Notes: a model not told the origin generated them from the letters alone. Counted from the first letter of the stretch, positions 11,797 through 24,312 are shown. The stretch is DNA of 64,000 nucleotides from Punica granatum (GCF_007655135.1 NC_045134.1:3120982-3184981); one strand, 5' to 3'. Program-made: numbers and translations.

Positions 11797-11884
11797 AATA
11801 GAGGGTAATCAATTAAGAAAAATCAAACTAGCAATTGTTGAAAGCGTACCAAGTACCAAATTTACAAACTACTAATGTTATTCT
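11797..11884 (-). repeat. isolated fragment of MnSOD intron 5
   Basis: About 88 bp match the intron-5 sequence of the intact MnSOD near 22270-22355. Shared landmarks are GAGGGTAATCAATT, AGAAAAATCAAACT and ACTACTAATGTTAT. Sequence on both sides is unrelated. It may mark a further, mostly lost copy of the duplicated segment. Confidence 0.6.
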
Positions 11885-13930
11885 CTCTCCTCTCTTTCCT
11901 TACATGTGTCAACATCTCTTCTCTCTTAACCTTTAGATCCCACATTCTATCACAATATACTAGACAAAGGCAAAAAAATTTATAAATAATAAAATGCAAT
12001 AACTATACAAAAAGTAATTATTTTGTATAAAATATAAAATAATCAACATCTAATATTTCGTGTTATATTTTCTCATTTTTTTAAATATACTTATCGATAT
12101 CATTCACCAAAAAAGAATTATGGTTATCGACATCCTTATAAGAAAAAATCCTAAAACCCTAAAAAATTGGATCCTTTTTTGCATAAGAAGTTATCTCATT
12201 TTGTTGTAGCATCTACCGAGTTGATCGGATCTTCTACCACTTGAACTTGGAGCACTATTTGGGGAGATCCGAATAAATAGTGAAGAAATAAAAGAAATTG
12301 TCATAATTTGAGAATTAACAGATTGTTACTTGTTTAAGAATTCGAACAGTATAAAATATATATTTACAGTCAACTAAAGAGATATATAAGTTTAATAAAA
12401 ATAAAAATAATATTTAAATTTTTATAGGAATATATGTAATTAGATTAGAAATATATGCAATATTATATATTTTTATTGTAATTTCTTTTACCATTTATAT
12501 AATATTTAAAATAACAAAAAGGTACATCAAGTATAAAGATTTCCTATAATTAAGTCCAAATAAGAAATTTGATATATGTTATTGAATATATTATTCACAT
12601 AATTAAACTGAAAATGTGGCGTCGCGAGATGGCCTGCAAGAGACGATGTGGCTTCATGAGGTTTTATCTTTAGGATGTCGCTGTGCGAGAGACCCGTAAA
12701 TAGTTTGTAATTACACATATATATCTATATATTGATTGTTATTACTTTTTATTTTTCTTACCCTTAATTTTTTTTCTTCCTCTTTCAATATAATCAATCC
12801 ACGAGAGTACTGGAAAATATCATTATACCAATATTATATCTCATACGTTGCACGGGTTCATTATCTTGTACCTATTAATAGTTTATATGAGAACTATTCA
12901 CATTTTTAAAAGTAATTTTTCTTATTAGTAAAAATAAATTATTAATTTGAAACTCAAAAAAATAATCTTCAATCATATTTACAAATGATTCAATAAAAAT
13001 TTTGTAACTAATTTTCTTATACAATGTGAATCGTGCATCGATTAATGATCGATATATTGATTTATCACGAATATTTCATTCATATTTTTACACAGTCACA
13101 AACTTTATTTTTGCTCCAAAAAAATTATTTTGTGAGATTGTAATTTTCAAATGTTAGATTTTTCTAATGAATCATAAGCTCATAGAATTTGAGATAATTA
13201 ATGTTTCAAATAACCTTAATTCCATTAAATTAGTGGCTTGTGATAATCTTTATCTTTTTCTGAAAATCGCCCAAATAATAATTAATTGTTTCTTTTAGTG
13301 TTCTATCTTTTTATTATAAAGTTACATTATTTAGATTTTTTAAATAAAAAACTTCCTTTTAAGTCATTTAATTAATTAATTAATTATATATCTCGTTGAT
13401 AATTTGAAATTTTTAAATTTGAATATTTTTATATTTATGAAATTATGCAATTGTCATTTATATAGACCAACTTCTAATTCAAATATATATATATATATAT
13501 ATAATCCACATATTATATTCTATATAGAAACTGATTTTTATTTTTATTATTACTTCTTATAAGATAGTTTTCTAAATTATATTAGTTCGATGAGCTTTCT
13601 CATATGTATTTTTAGTAAATGGATATATGAATACTATAATTAAAATATATTTTATAATTATATATAAATAATCTCAAATTATGTTATAACTTCAACATTA
13701 ATTGAAAAAAAATAAGTACAGTGGCTAAAGTGCTAGAAACATATAGTTTTTTTGTATTTATTTTTAAAATTCAATAATAATAATAAATTATAAAAATTAA
13801 TTAATAAATAAAGCAAATTGTTATATCTAACCCTATTAAATATAGGCCTATTAATTGCTTGTATAAGTCAATTTTAGTATATATAGGATTTATTTAATAT
13901 TTAATATATACTTGTTTGGATGGAACATAC
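11885..13930. other. AT-rich intergenic DNA without recognisable genes
   Basis: There are long A/T runs, a (TA)n microsatellite at 13484-13502 and scattered short repeats. A CGTTGCACGGGT motif at 12845-12856 is the reverse complement of the palindromic Helitron-type end seen elsewhere and may be another decayed terminus. No supported gene. Confidence 0.5.
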
Positions 13931-13939
13931 ATATTTATT

Positions 13940-14830
13940 TTGATATTAATTTTGATGTGATTAGCTTTTTCCTTAAATATAAAAATCAAGATTATTAAAT
14001 ATTACGTGGATAATAATATCTTCTCAAAATTTTCAAAATATATTATGTTATATTGATATCTTAATATTCATTGAATTACAAAAAAAATGTGATTTCTTAA
14101 CAGAATCCAATAAAAAATAGAAAATCTTTGTTTTATTTGAATCGTATCATAAAATGGTTTTGAAATTTTTTATTAAAAATTATTTTAAGAATTTAAAATA
14201 ACTAAAAAATTGAGAGAATTTCTAAGACCATCAAGCAAGGCCCACCATGTCCCTACTTTCACTCTCATGCATACATATATATAATGTATGTATGTAGATT
14301 ATAACACATTTATATTATATATGTTAATATATATCTGTTTTAATATTAATATCAATGTGATTAGCTTTGAATTTTTCTTAAATAAAAAAATCGAAAATAT
14401 TAAATATTATATGATTTCTTAATAGAATCCAATAAAAAAATCTTTTGTTTTATTCGAATCGTATCATAAAATCGTTTCTAACATTTTTATTAAAAAATAT
14501 TTTAACAATTTAAAATAACTAAAAAATTGAGAAAATTTCATGTAACAATCGGACCTTCTAAGACCATCAGGTAAGGCCCATCATGTTTCTACTTTCACAC
14601 ACATGCATTCACATATATACATGTCTGTACGTATGTAGACTATAACATATTTCTATTATATATGTTAATATATACATCTGTTTTAATATTAATATCAATG
14701 TGATTAGCTTTGAAATTTTTATTAAATATTATGTCACTAATAAAACCTTCTCAAAAAGATTTTAAAATATTATGTTATATTGACATATTATCAAAAGGTA
14801 TTCATTTGTAAATAAACTTCATAATTTATT
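13940..14830. repeat. local tandem duplication, about 2.3 units of 340-400 bp
   Basis: The core TGTGATTAGCTTT recurs at about 13956, 14356 and 14699. Between the cores, long collinear stretches repeat: GAATCCAATAAAAAA, CGTATCATAAAAT, TTTAAAATAACTAAAAAATTGAG, CTAAGACCATCA, AAGGCCCA and ATGCAT plus TATG-rich DNA. Spacing shrinks from 400 to 343 bp. The array has no coding potential. It is either a decayed transposon duplicated in place or a short minisatellite-like array. Confidence 0.75.
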
Positions 14831-15164
14831 AAATGTTATGTAATTGATAGCATCTCTCCAAAAAATTAGAAATATATAATGTTTTATATCTTATCACAAA
14901 ATATATTTTAAAAATGTTTAAAAAATAAAATTCTTGTTATTAAAAATATCATAAATTCAAAATTCAAAAGCACTAGAATATTTTATTCAGCAACTTGGTG
15001 TTTACGAGGCCATCAAGCCGAATCCACTAGGATTGTAATTTCATATAGATATATAGATCAAGTATGACTTAGGAGTCCAAGTTGAATCTTGTAACATCCC
15101 AGATTATTTCACGTGCTCATACACGTACATTTCCAATTTTTACAATTTACTAAATTTACAGGAG

Positions 15165-16262
15165 AATTACAGAAATGGTCCTTAAGTTCGACTCTTTTGA
15201 TATCGAGTCCTATAAGTTACATTTTGATTTTTTCAGTCCTAAAAGTTTGTTCGGTTATAAACTTATCTCTCTATCGATGCTGATCTGGACAAAAACGATG
15301 ATAAATTTTTTACATCTGGCATTAAAATAATTACATGGAATAAAAAATTTTAAAATATTAACAGAAAAAATAATTATATATATATATATATATTAAAAAA
15401 TCAGCTGAGCTCCCTCCCAACCAGGCCGCCGGCCCTTGTGTCCAGCTGAGCTCTCGCCATTACCTTCCCTGCAAGTCTAATCCGACATTTTCTTGCTTTG
15501 TGCTGATGATTTAGAGAATTTGATTGGTTCTCTCCCCTTTCTCCTCCGAATTAGGGTTCTTGTTTGTTGTTCTCTTCAATACTCTGAATCACCGAAATTA
15601 GGGTGATTGACTTCTGGTTTCTCACAAAATATGCACTTGTTGAAGGATTGTTTTGCTAGGCAATTGACTAAGATAATTAGCATATGGTCTATCACTTTCA
15701 CTATAACTCGATTTTCCTATGTTTCTCTAGTGTTCAGTTTTGTAGAGGACGGCAGCGATGAGCTAGGCTATTGTTTCAACTAATGAATCTACCAATAAAA
15801 ATTGGATCTTTTTTTCACCCAAAAGTGTAATTCCGTTATGTTTCAAGCAAGCTTTCTCAACTCTATTTCAAGGAATGTTAATCTCATCTAAATGAAACAG
15901 ACCCAATTAAGAACATAGAAGAACTGCGATGATCTGCGAAATAGATAGCCAAGAGAGATGGAATAGTGGATAAAGAACCAGCAGAGAGAGAAAGATCGAG
16001 GAAGAAAAGAGGAAGATATGAAACATCTATTTTTTTTTCTTTTTTGTTTTATATTTTTTAATTTTGATGGGCATTTTAAATACTCATGGAAAAAATTTAA
16101 CGTTGTTTATGTCCATGTCAACATCGTTTAACGATCACTCACGATTTAAACCATAGATGTCTGACGGAACAAATCATTAGGACTGAAAAAATTAAATTAA
16201 AACTTATATGACTTGATGTCAAAAAATACCAAATTTTTAGGACTATTTTTGTAATTTTTTTC
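15165..16262. mobile_element. long-TIR (Mutator-like) non-autonomous element with gene-like filler
   Basis: The two ends are inverted repeats of about 155-175 bp. 15166-15325 (landmarks GAAATGGTCC, TTTTTTCAGTCCTAA, GATAAATTTTTTACAT) pairs with 16085-16262 (AGGACTATTTTTGTAA, TTAGGACTGAAAAAATT, ATGGAAAAAATTTAACG). Long imperfect TIRs around a short interior are typical of MULEs. The interior (about 15405-15990) is much more GC-rich than its surroundings. It looks like a leader or exon of a normal gene, with CT-rich stretches and TTAGGGTT-type plant 5' UTR wording, so capture of host sequence (a Pack-MULE) is likely. No transposase is visible. Target-site duplications were not resolved. Confidence 0.65.
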
Positions 16263-16706
16263 CCAAATTCATTAATTGATTAATGCTGTAATTTTTTTTC
16301 CCCTAGGAGATAAACTTCCAGTTTACTTTCCATGTGCCCGTTTCCCTTCAATATTTCACTTTCCCACGCGGGCCCCTGAAATGCATCAATTTCCACCGTC
16401 ATGATCTTTTCCCCTTTATAAATTTCCTGCTTTGTTGATTCTTCTCGGCCATCCATCAATTTGCAAGTTTTGACAGTTTGAAATATTTACTTTTATATCT
16501 TGACAATTTACTTTGAAAATTATGCTTTTATTGGAAATTAATAGATGTCATGAAATATTAAAATATATATAATCATTAATATCTTGGTTGGCATACAAAA
16601 TCTTATATAAGTACCTATCATTAAATTTTTTAACATCACCAACTTTTTATTATTTCATTCATATTTTGACTCGGTAAAATTTTTTCTTTCTCTTCACTTA
16701 TATATC

Positions 16707-18425
16707 TGTTGAGAATTGATTATGCCCTAAAGGCAATCTGTCATCAGTTCTGTAATATGACATGTATTTCTTTATAATACGAGACATTTCTGTTATTGTG
16801 TGGGTTGCGCTAAATATTCCTAAACGTCCTTAGTCGGAGTATTATTGTTAATTAGGACAGCGATGATGCAATTAGACTACAGTGGGTGTTGATTGATGAC
16901 CAAGTCTCACGGATCATGGATGCGGAGACATCGAGTCACACCGCGAGTATACATTAAGAGTAAGGTATACTGGACTAACCTACCATGAGATTGCTACGTA
17001 GGTTGTTTCGTGACTGTTATTAGCAGATCTCATAGTAACTATGATGCAGTGGTCTTTTGACTTGAGGTCACTATGGATTCTTACATGTAATGTCATGTAC
17101 TTTGATACTATCAAACGCCACCGTAATAAGCTGGTAATAAAGACAACTATTGGGTATGCCACAAAGTATGGAGAGAAATGTGAGTGACCAAGATAGGATT
17201 TGTCTCTCCTACTTAACGGGAGAGATATCTCATGACCGCTTGGTGTGTAGAGTCTAAAAGTATATGCATACCCAAATGAGTCGATATAGGGATGCGAGCT
17301 CATTTGTTCTGATAGACTTATCCGGTAAATCAAGAAATAGAGATTGAGCCATACAATGATGATATTGACCATAACTTGGGCTCAATAGAGATATAAAGGA
17401 CAAATTGATTATATTGCACGGTAACATAGGTCACAAGGTTCATCGAGCAATTGACTTTTCGATTACTTGAGTAGAAGTGATACATTGCTAGATACCACTC
17501 ACTGTTTGTAATATTGAAATAGAGATTTCGATATTACTGTTAACGTAATCGAGAACGTATTGGGTCATACACTACGACTAAATCGACGGGATAATTTTGA
17601 AATATTAAAATTGTCTAATAGAGACTAAACGATTTAAGATGCGATCAAATAATCGGAGATTTAATTAGATCAAATTTACCGATTAATTAGACCCGATTTA
17701 TTAAATTTAATGGACGCGATAAAATACACGTTATACTTGACAAAAAAACACATGGGACCTTAATCGGGAGCCATGTGGCACGTACATGGCAAGCCGCATA
17801 ATGGCTTTTTGCTTGGAGGCCAAGTGGCCCTTCAAGGCATATGTCATATTGCATGCTTTCATGCATGCTCACACATGGCCTTCCATTCAAGATTAAACCC
17901 CGAGATTGCTTATAAATAGTGAGAGGGGGGGGGGGGGATGAATGGGCGCGCGTGGAGTTTCGTATATGCATATGATGCATATGAAACCATAGGCATATGG
18001 GTAGATATATGGGTGCATGTGACATATGTATGTGTATATATATATAACCATATGATGCTTAGTTGCCGCGTGTGCATGGTGTTGTCATATATGCGTATAT
18101 GATACACATGGAGCACTATACATATATGTGTATGAGAGTAAGGAAATTCGAATCAGAAATGACTGATTCAAATAGGTCCGCTGGTCCGATAATCTTGAGA
18201 GTTGCACCGGTGTTTCCTTTAAGCGTTGGTCAATAGCATCACTGATCTCGAAAATCTGTCGACGAAGTCGGTGTGGATATCGATAGAGGCGCGACGCTTA
18301 AGATCGCAATTAGGTACGCTTTATTTATCCTTATTCTTCTAATAGGTCTTGGAATATAGTCTCGCAAGTAGAAAAATTTTAAATTTCTCCTTCTTCAACC
18401 TTTTTGTAGGCCCGTGAAACTAACA
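16707..18425 (+). mobile_element. solo LTR, family A copy 1 (about 1.72 kb)
   Basis: The block begins TGTTGAGAATTG and ends CTAACA, the TG...CA form of LTRs. A collinear relative lies at 47828-49508. Flanking 5-mers agree at four of five positions (ATATC / ATATA). No gag-pol or second LTR adjoins it, so it is a solo LTR left by recombination. A TATA-like TTATAAATAG at about 17910-17919 and a downstream splice-rich leader near 18350 fit an LTR promoter. It contains a G run at about 17926-17938 and CATATG/TATATG-rich repeats. Long LTRs of this kind are common in Copia families, but family assignment needs a search. Confidence 0.75.
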
Positions 18426-18978
18426 ATATATATGTACATCCCCTCTCTTTTTTCTTTTCCCTTGGATTTTATTTTGATTTATTGCTTATAATTGCCAGAG
18501 ATTATTCTATATTACATATAAATTTTTGTCCTATACATTGTCGGATGCAATTAATTATTTTAATAGAATAATTTATGTGCAATTGATATGAATGATTTGT
18601 TGCAATATAATATCTATATATATATATATAAAAGCAAGGTATAAGGTTGGTCCGACTAGATGCCTTTCGAACGCTTCGTTTCTGAATGAATTTTTTTCAT
18701 TTTTTTGAGTTTTTTAAATTTTAAACTATCTTTGATTAATCCGGGGATTAGTATTAGAGAATTTTGTGCCCTCACATGAATAGCTAACTTTTTCGTGGCG
18801 AGATGGTATTAGAGCCAAGGAAAGTCTTGCAGGTCATGAGTTTGAAACTCAAAAAATCAATGTGGGGGTCGTTCGCCGTTAAAACACCTAGCGCGAAGCC
18901 TGGTGGGCCTGGAATTAGTATTAGGAAATTTTGTGCTCTCACACAGACATCTAGTTTTTTGGGGCGAGATGTAACAAA

Positions 18979-19540
18979 ATCTTCTGAAATAATATTCCAT
19001 TTAAAAACTGAAAATACCATAAAATCTTTTAGATGCTACGCGTGATCTCCAATTGAAGGCAATATGAATTTTCTAAATGGACTTTCTAGGTCATTTAATT
19101 TTTTTATATTTTGAAATTATTTTTAATAAAAAATTTTAAAAGATTCCTCGTCATAAAATATGATTTCTTGATTTCTTTAATTTTTATAATTTATCGAATA
19201 ATCTTAAATTTTTTAATATGAAAGTTAATATTTAATTTCATATGGTCTTAGAACACGCCATTTCTAAATGAAATTTTCTTGAAATTTTAATTTTTTAAAA
19301 TTTTAAATCACACTCAATTATAAAATTAGCAATGGAATCTTTTGAAATAATATTCCATTTAATAAAATCGAAAATAACATAAAATCTTTTGGATAATACG
19401 GTAATCTTCATTGAATGTAATATGAATTTTCTAAATGGAACTTTCTAGATTTTTTTTAAAAAATTATTTTTCGAAATTATTGTTGATAGAAAATATTTTT
19501 TAAAAGATATTTCATCATATAATATGATTTTTTTAAAAAA
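18979..19540. repeat. tandem duplication, about 360-bp unit
   Basis: The stretch from TCTTCTGAAATAATATTCC through TTTTCTAAATGG at 18979-19080 recurs at 19339-19440. Similarity continues into the following GAAATTATTTTTAATA-like region on both sides. The offset is 360 bp. It is non-coding and diverged by small substitutions and indels. Confidence 0.7.
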
Positions 19541-19589
19541 ATTTATAGTCTATATATTATTAATATATGGTTATATGGACAACTTGTAG

Positions 19590-19859
19590 TTGGCAAAATT
19601 TTTTGAAGCTAATGATGATGGACGACTGATTTTGCTAGGAAAAGAAACACTCCCAGAAGGTGAAGTGTTGCCCACAATGCCAAAGTTTAATATGATTCCA
19701 CTAGGAGAAATAGACTTACCAGATAAATCAATCGAGATTCAAAACTCAAGAACAGGGAAAGATGAGAACTTTTTTACTTCTTGTGGGCGAAAACACGAAG
19801 TGGGTGGTGAACAAAGGAATCAAGTGGAGGGTGCTCCATGCCCTTTTTCTTTAATTTAA
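19590..19859 (+). CDS. small unrecognised open frame inside repeat DNA
   Basis: The frame covers 89 residues from ATG to stop. Composition is protein-like (for example GRLILLGKETLPEGEVLP, IPLGEIDLPDK). I do not recognise it. It lies in the possible Helitron, so it may be a captured exon or a decayed transposon gene. No splice or promoter evidence supports expression. Confidence 0.2.
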   Translation: MAKFFEANDDGRLILLGKETLPEGEVLPTMPKFNMIPLGEIDLPDKSIEIQNSRTGKDENFFTSCGRKHEVGGEQRNQVEGAPCPFSLI

Positions 19860-20756
19860 TTTTGGGCCTCCATTTTAGCCCTTTTCCTCCATTAACTATT
19901 ATCTTCCCACTGAGCCACCAACTGTTTGTCGTTTTCACCAAGTTGGGCCGAGCAGCCTTTGTCCTGCTGCTTTTTGCCATCTCGCAGTTCTGAGAGAATA
20001 AAGAAACCTGACCTTCACACCCACCACCACCATGAACGAACTGCTAATTGAGCTTCAGATTCGACCTCGAAAGATCAATCATCAAGAATTGCGTAACGTA
20101 TATATGAATGATATGTTTTTGCTGATATCTGTTTACACAATTTGATTAGATAATATTTATGGATATATATATATATATATATTTTTCTTTTCAAAAAACA
20201 AATCAAATTTGCTCATCGAAAAAAAAAAGAAAACAAATCAGTTTATATATTATCTATTTTCTGTATGATGGTAATAAATATTAATTATCATACACATAAA
20301 TAAAAGTCTATTCAGCTATCAAAGAGCACGTCCACAACTAAAAACAAGCTCTCGAAACCATGTTTCTCTCTAGATCCAAATAAATTGATTAAATTTATGC
20401 TTTGATTTTTGTCTCATTTTCAATCGAAATTTTTCGTTCTTTTACTTTTCTCTAATTTTTAGCTTTCTTCATATTCTTTTTCAACTTTCCATAGGTATTG
20501 CTACCCTTATATAAGAGCTCTCAGGAAGTAAGTTCTTCTACAACTAAACGCAAATGTTGTTTGTTTATTTTATTATTTTTGTTTCACTTTTGATTCTCCA
20601 AACAAATTTTCTTTTAAATTTTTATTTATAATGATAAAACTATCTCGTGCAACGCACAAACTTCACGATTAGTGCATAAATATTTGAGCAAATTACTTGC
20701 ACATAAAAATTATTTAATTTACACCCGGTAACGCTCGGATCTTCAACCAGTTATTT

Positions 20757-21032
20757 TCAATGCGTTTGTTTTCGGAGTTAAAGTCACGAATTTGTGATTG
20801 TGATTGTGATTGTAGAAGAAGACAAAAATATATGGGGTCCACCAATTTGACTTTTGAAATATAAAATGAATGGAAGCTAGAGATAATTAATTATAATGGG
20901 ATTGTATTTTAATAATATATGGGGCCCACCAATTTGACTTTTGAAATGTGTGTTTTGTTGTGTAGTGTTTTGAGTTAAAGTTAAAGTTAAAATCTTAAAT
21001 CACGACTTTGAAAATAAACGGAGCATTTAAAT
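20757..21032. mobile_element. MITE inserted in the intact duplicate copy
   Basis: Imperfect inverted ends (CGTTTGTTTTCGGAGTTAAAG / CTTTGAAAATAAACG) flank about 270 bp with no coding frame and a short TGTGAT repeat. In the degenerate copy the same site (near 1627-1640) runs directly from TTATTTT to AGTAAAGTCATC, an empty site. The insertion therefore postdates the duplication, or was removed from copy 1. The empty-site comparison is the main support. Confidence 0.65.
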
Positions 21033-21779
21033 GGTGAGTAAAGTCATCATGACAAGGCCAAATTCTTCCTCTTTGGCTCCTTCAAGGAGAAAGGAAAACG
21101 CGTGTACTTGACTTTTTGACAAAGTGCGGCTTTTCTGCCGAACCCATCTCCCAGAAATTGCTGGTTGCGAGATGATGGTGCGGGAGCCGGGCGATTTCGG
21201 AGGCAATTCCTAGGAAATTGCTGGCTGTGAGATGATGATGTAGGAGCTGGCCAATTTCATGGACATAGCGATAATGTCAAAACTAACCTAGAAGATTAAC
21301 GAGTTGTTATGATAAATGACTCGACAGACAGATGGCTCAAGTCGGCCAATCGACAACGCGCCTATTTGGCTGGTGTTGAGATCTGGAATAGGCACTCTCG
21401 CTTGATTATGTTTTTTACACGTCATTGCCATTCATCCAATAAGCCATATTAGTTATTTTTAGCTCATCTGTCGGCCTAAAGCTAAGTCCCAACACCATCT
21501 TAATGCACATGGGCACAAGCTATTGAACTGTAACCCAAAAGCAATATGTCAGCCGGGAAAATCAAACCTGAAACATACATCAGATTAAGGCCAAACTCAT
21601 GAGATTACACAACACAAAACATTGATGCAAATGCTCGACTTTATTCAGCAACGGCTACATCAGAACAGGGTAGTTTTTGTACTGAGACCACCTCCACCAG
21701 GGACAAGGAACAGCTCTTCCATCACAGCCCATCACTCTGTTTTACAATGGGCAAGAAGCTCCAGGTAATGCGTCGAGTC

Positions 21780-24168
21780 TCAAGGGCATTCTTTCTCGAA
21801 CACTTCACTGGCGTACTTCCAGTTGATGACCTTCCATATGTTCTTCAGATAGTCGGGCCTCACATTCTTGTACTGCAGCAACATAAGGAGAATAAATCAA
21901 TGTAAGAGAAGCTTTAACTAAACAGGAGATCAATCAGACATTTGTGCATCAGAGCATCCGAGTCATTTCCAGTACCAGCATTGACAAGTATGATTTTGAT
22001 GTTTAATTATGTGAAAAACAACCTTCCAGACAGCTCTGAATTTTATAAAACAAGCAACATCTAGTTTCTTAAATAAATAACTTATAGAAACATATACAAA
22101 TTTTGAAAAAAGAAAATGTAAAATGCACCCTAAAGTTTTTCAATCATAGCAATGGAGATAATCTTATGATCATCGGTAAGTTCCTCTTTGGAAGAATAAA
22201 GAGCTTATCTGCACAAAGGGTAATCAATTTAGAAAAATCAAACTCTTTGGAAGAATAAGGAACTTATCTGCACAGAGGGTAATCAATTTAGAAAAATCAA
22301 ACTCGCAATGGTTGAAAAGCATATCAGATACCAAATTCACCAACTACTAATGTTATCAATTGCATCCATCGATTAGAATTACCTGAAGATAGTACGCATG
22401 TTCCCAGACATCTATTCCAACTAAAGGAACCAAACTTGGTCCTTTTGTCACTAGTGGGTCCTGCAAGCAGATTTAGAGCCAAGACATTCCATTGATTATA
22501 ACATCAACAGATATTAATAAGCTTTCTGATTCTTAGATATCAGAAGTGCAGTCAAAGACATGTGAGTGCTCACATGAGCCAGTAACTACTTGTTTGAACT
22601 AGTTTAGAACTCAAAGCACCCAATGTTTTTAAGAATTAGAACGCGATATGGCAACTCAAGAGAAAGTGAAACTGAAAAGCATGGATCGCGCTTCCCAGAC
22701 ATCTTACATAATATCCAGCAATTTCAGCAACGCAGTCATTGATTAACTAACCAAAACTTGATCATATCCGCAATCAATAACTAACAAATGACCTAGGACA
22801 TTCTTACCCTTTTTCCCCATGGCAAATGAACATTAACCTAACTGTCAAAACAGATATCACAGACTGCTAAAGAATAAATTGAGACTATATGGATATCTAG
22901 CCGACTCACCGATACCATAGACAAGAATATCATCAAGGACAGTATTATGATGTCTATTCCAAACACTGATATCAGATGTCTTTTGAAAATTACCTGATTG
23001 ACAGTGGTTTCAACAACCAGTTTCTTCAATTCTTTATCGACGCCAAGCCACTGCACAAAACACAATTTGAAAGAAGACGGTGAATGAGATGGGCAGTAGA
23101 GAACGTAAATCGCCAGAATCACTCATCAGGGGAATAGGGAACAAATTGAAATTATAGTATGCAAATCTTACCACCCATCCAGAGCCCTGCAAAGCTGCAC
23201 CTTCTGTGCTCATTTTTTGAGCCAATGCCTCCAAGGAGCCAAAATGTGTATCAATTGCCCAACCTAGAGAACCTTTTGGTGGTTCACCGCCTCCTTCCTG
23301 CAAAGCTTAATGCTTTAGATCGGGATATCCTAAACATTGGTGCAGAACAAATTTAACTTACACGAACAGGAGCCAGGTTCTTCCAGAAGATTGAGTGGTT
23401 GACATGACCTGGGGATAAGAATTTATTTTCCAAATACATCTCAATAACATATACAAAATTCATAGGTTCAACAACAGCAGAGCAAAGAACAATGAAAGAG
23501 AACACACTATCAGAACTTCTACTCTAATGCCCCCAATGCCACCATCACAGAAAACAATAAAACTCGGTAAGCAGATAATTCTTGTGCCGGCACCACCGAC
23601 ACCTCCGTAATCGACCTTTGCTAAAAAAGCAAAATGGTTACATTTTTAAGCGAAATTTTCTAGTAAAGCAGTTTCTTTCGGTCGAACATTCCATGTCATC
23701 CTTTCCTCGGATTTTGTTTGTCCATCTCAGCTCAATAGAAAAATAAGAAAACTGTAACTCCTATGATTGGCACTATCCTCGGTTGAACTATTTAGGCTCC
23801 CAGGCAAAATTGAAAATTGAGAACACACTCGGTCAAACAAACGTAGGCCTAAGAAGATGGGAATCCGAACCTCCTCCGTTGAACTTGATGGCGCTCTGGA
23901 GTTTGACGACGGAGGGAGCATCGCCCTTAGACATGGCCAGCTCGAGCTGCTCAAGGGCCTTGTTGTAGTTGGTGATGTATGCCTGGTGGTGCTTCTGGTG
24001 GTGGAGCTGCATGATCTCGCCGCTGATCGCCGGCTCCAGGGCCCCGTAGTCATAGGGAAGATCGGGGAGCGAGAAGGTCACCAGGCTGCGGAGCCCAACG
24101 GAGAAGCCGAGCTCGGGCTTCACGGCGGCGGCTAGGGTCCGGCAGCTGAGAAGAGTGCGGAGGGCCAT
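21780..24168 (-). CDS. MSD1: mitochondrial manganese superoxide dismutase
   Basis: It converts superoxide to hydrogen peroxide and oxygen in the mitochondrial matrix. Six exons (23871-24168, 23362-23408, 23172-23297, 22994-23050, 22383-22460, 21780-21872) join in phase to 233 codons, the normal plant length of about 230 residues. Residues 1-30 ([20 protein letters not shown] and on) look like a mitochondrial presequence. The mature enzyme starts near [15 protein letters not shown]. The Mn ligands are all present: His56 (QLHHQKHH), His104 (VNHSIFW), Asp193 and His197 (DVWEHAYY). The C terminus ends KECP. All introns are GT-AG. The start is the first ATG after an in-frame leader and gives the conserved MALR N terminus. 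It lies head-to-tail upstream of nothing but repeats; the macro gene sits 665 bp away on the same strand. Confidence 0.96.
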
Positions 24169-24265
24169 CGGAAATTGGTGAGGAGGTTTCTGGGTCAATG
24201 ACTCGATCGACAGAGTGCCAAAAGCGAGAGTGAGTAAAATATGGGAAGGAAGAACAGGTAAGATG

Positions 24266-24312
24266 GTGGTGATTGGTTAGCTGACGTGGCGACCATCAGC
24301 CAATCAGGTGAC
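24266..24312 (-). promoter_or_regulatory. candidate MnSOD upstream control region
   Basis: About 100-140 bp before the MnSOD start codon lie GATTGGT, TGACGTGGC and CCAATCAG in 40 bp: two CCAAT-type boxes of opposite direction around an ACGT (G-box/TGACG-like) core. This stretch is inside the roughly 365 bp that are missing from the pseudogene copy. Function is inferred from motif content only. Confidence 0.4.

Larger units (their letters stand above)
18610..20755 (+). mobile_element. possible non-autonomous Helitron
   Basis: The 5' side reads TCTATATATATATATATAAA followed by AGCAAGG, close to the usual plant Helitron start (TC plus an A/T stretch, then GCAAGG). The 3' side (20640-20755) has a GTGCAACGCAC palindrome, a weak CCCGGTAACGCTCGG hairpin and CCAG in place of CTAG. 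Inside is a tandem duplication (18980-19540) and a small open frame at 19590-19859. No Rep/helicase was seen. The boundaries are tentative. Confidence 0.35.

Noticed and set aside
17687..18116. minus-strand frames within the solo LTR
   Set aside because: Simple CATATG-type repeats and a G run produce open frames; no protein-like composition.
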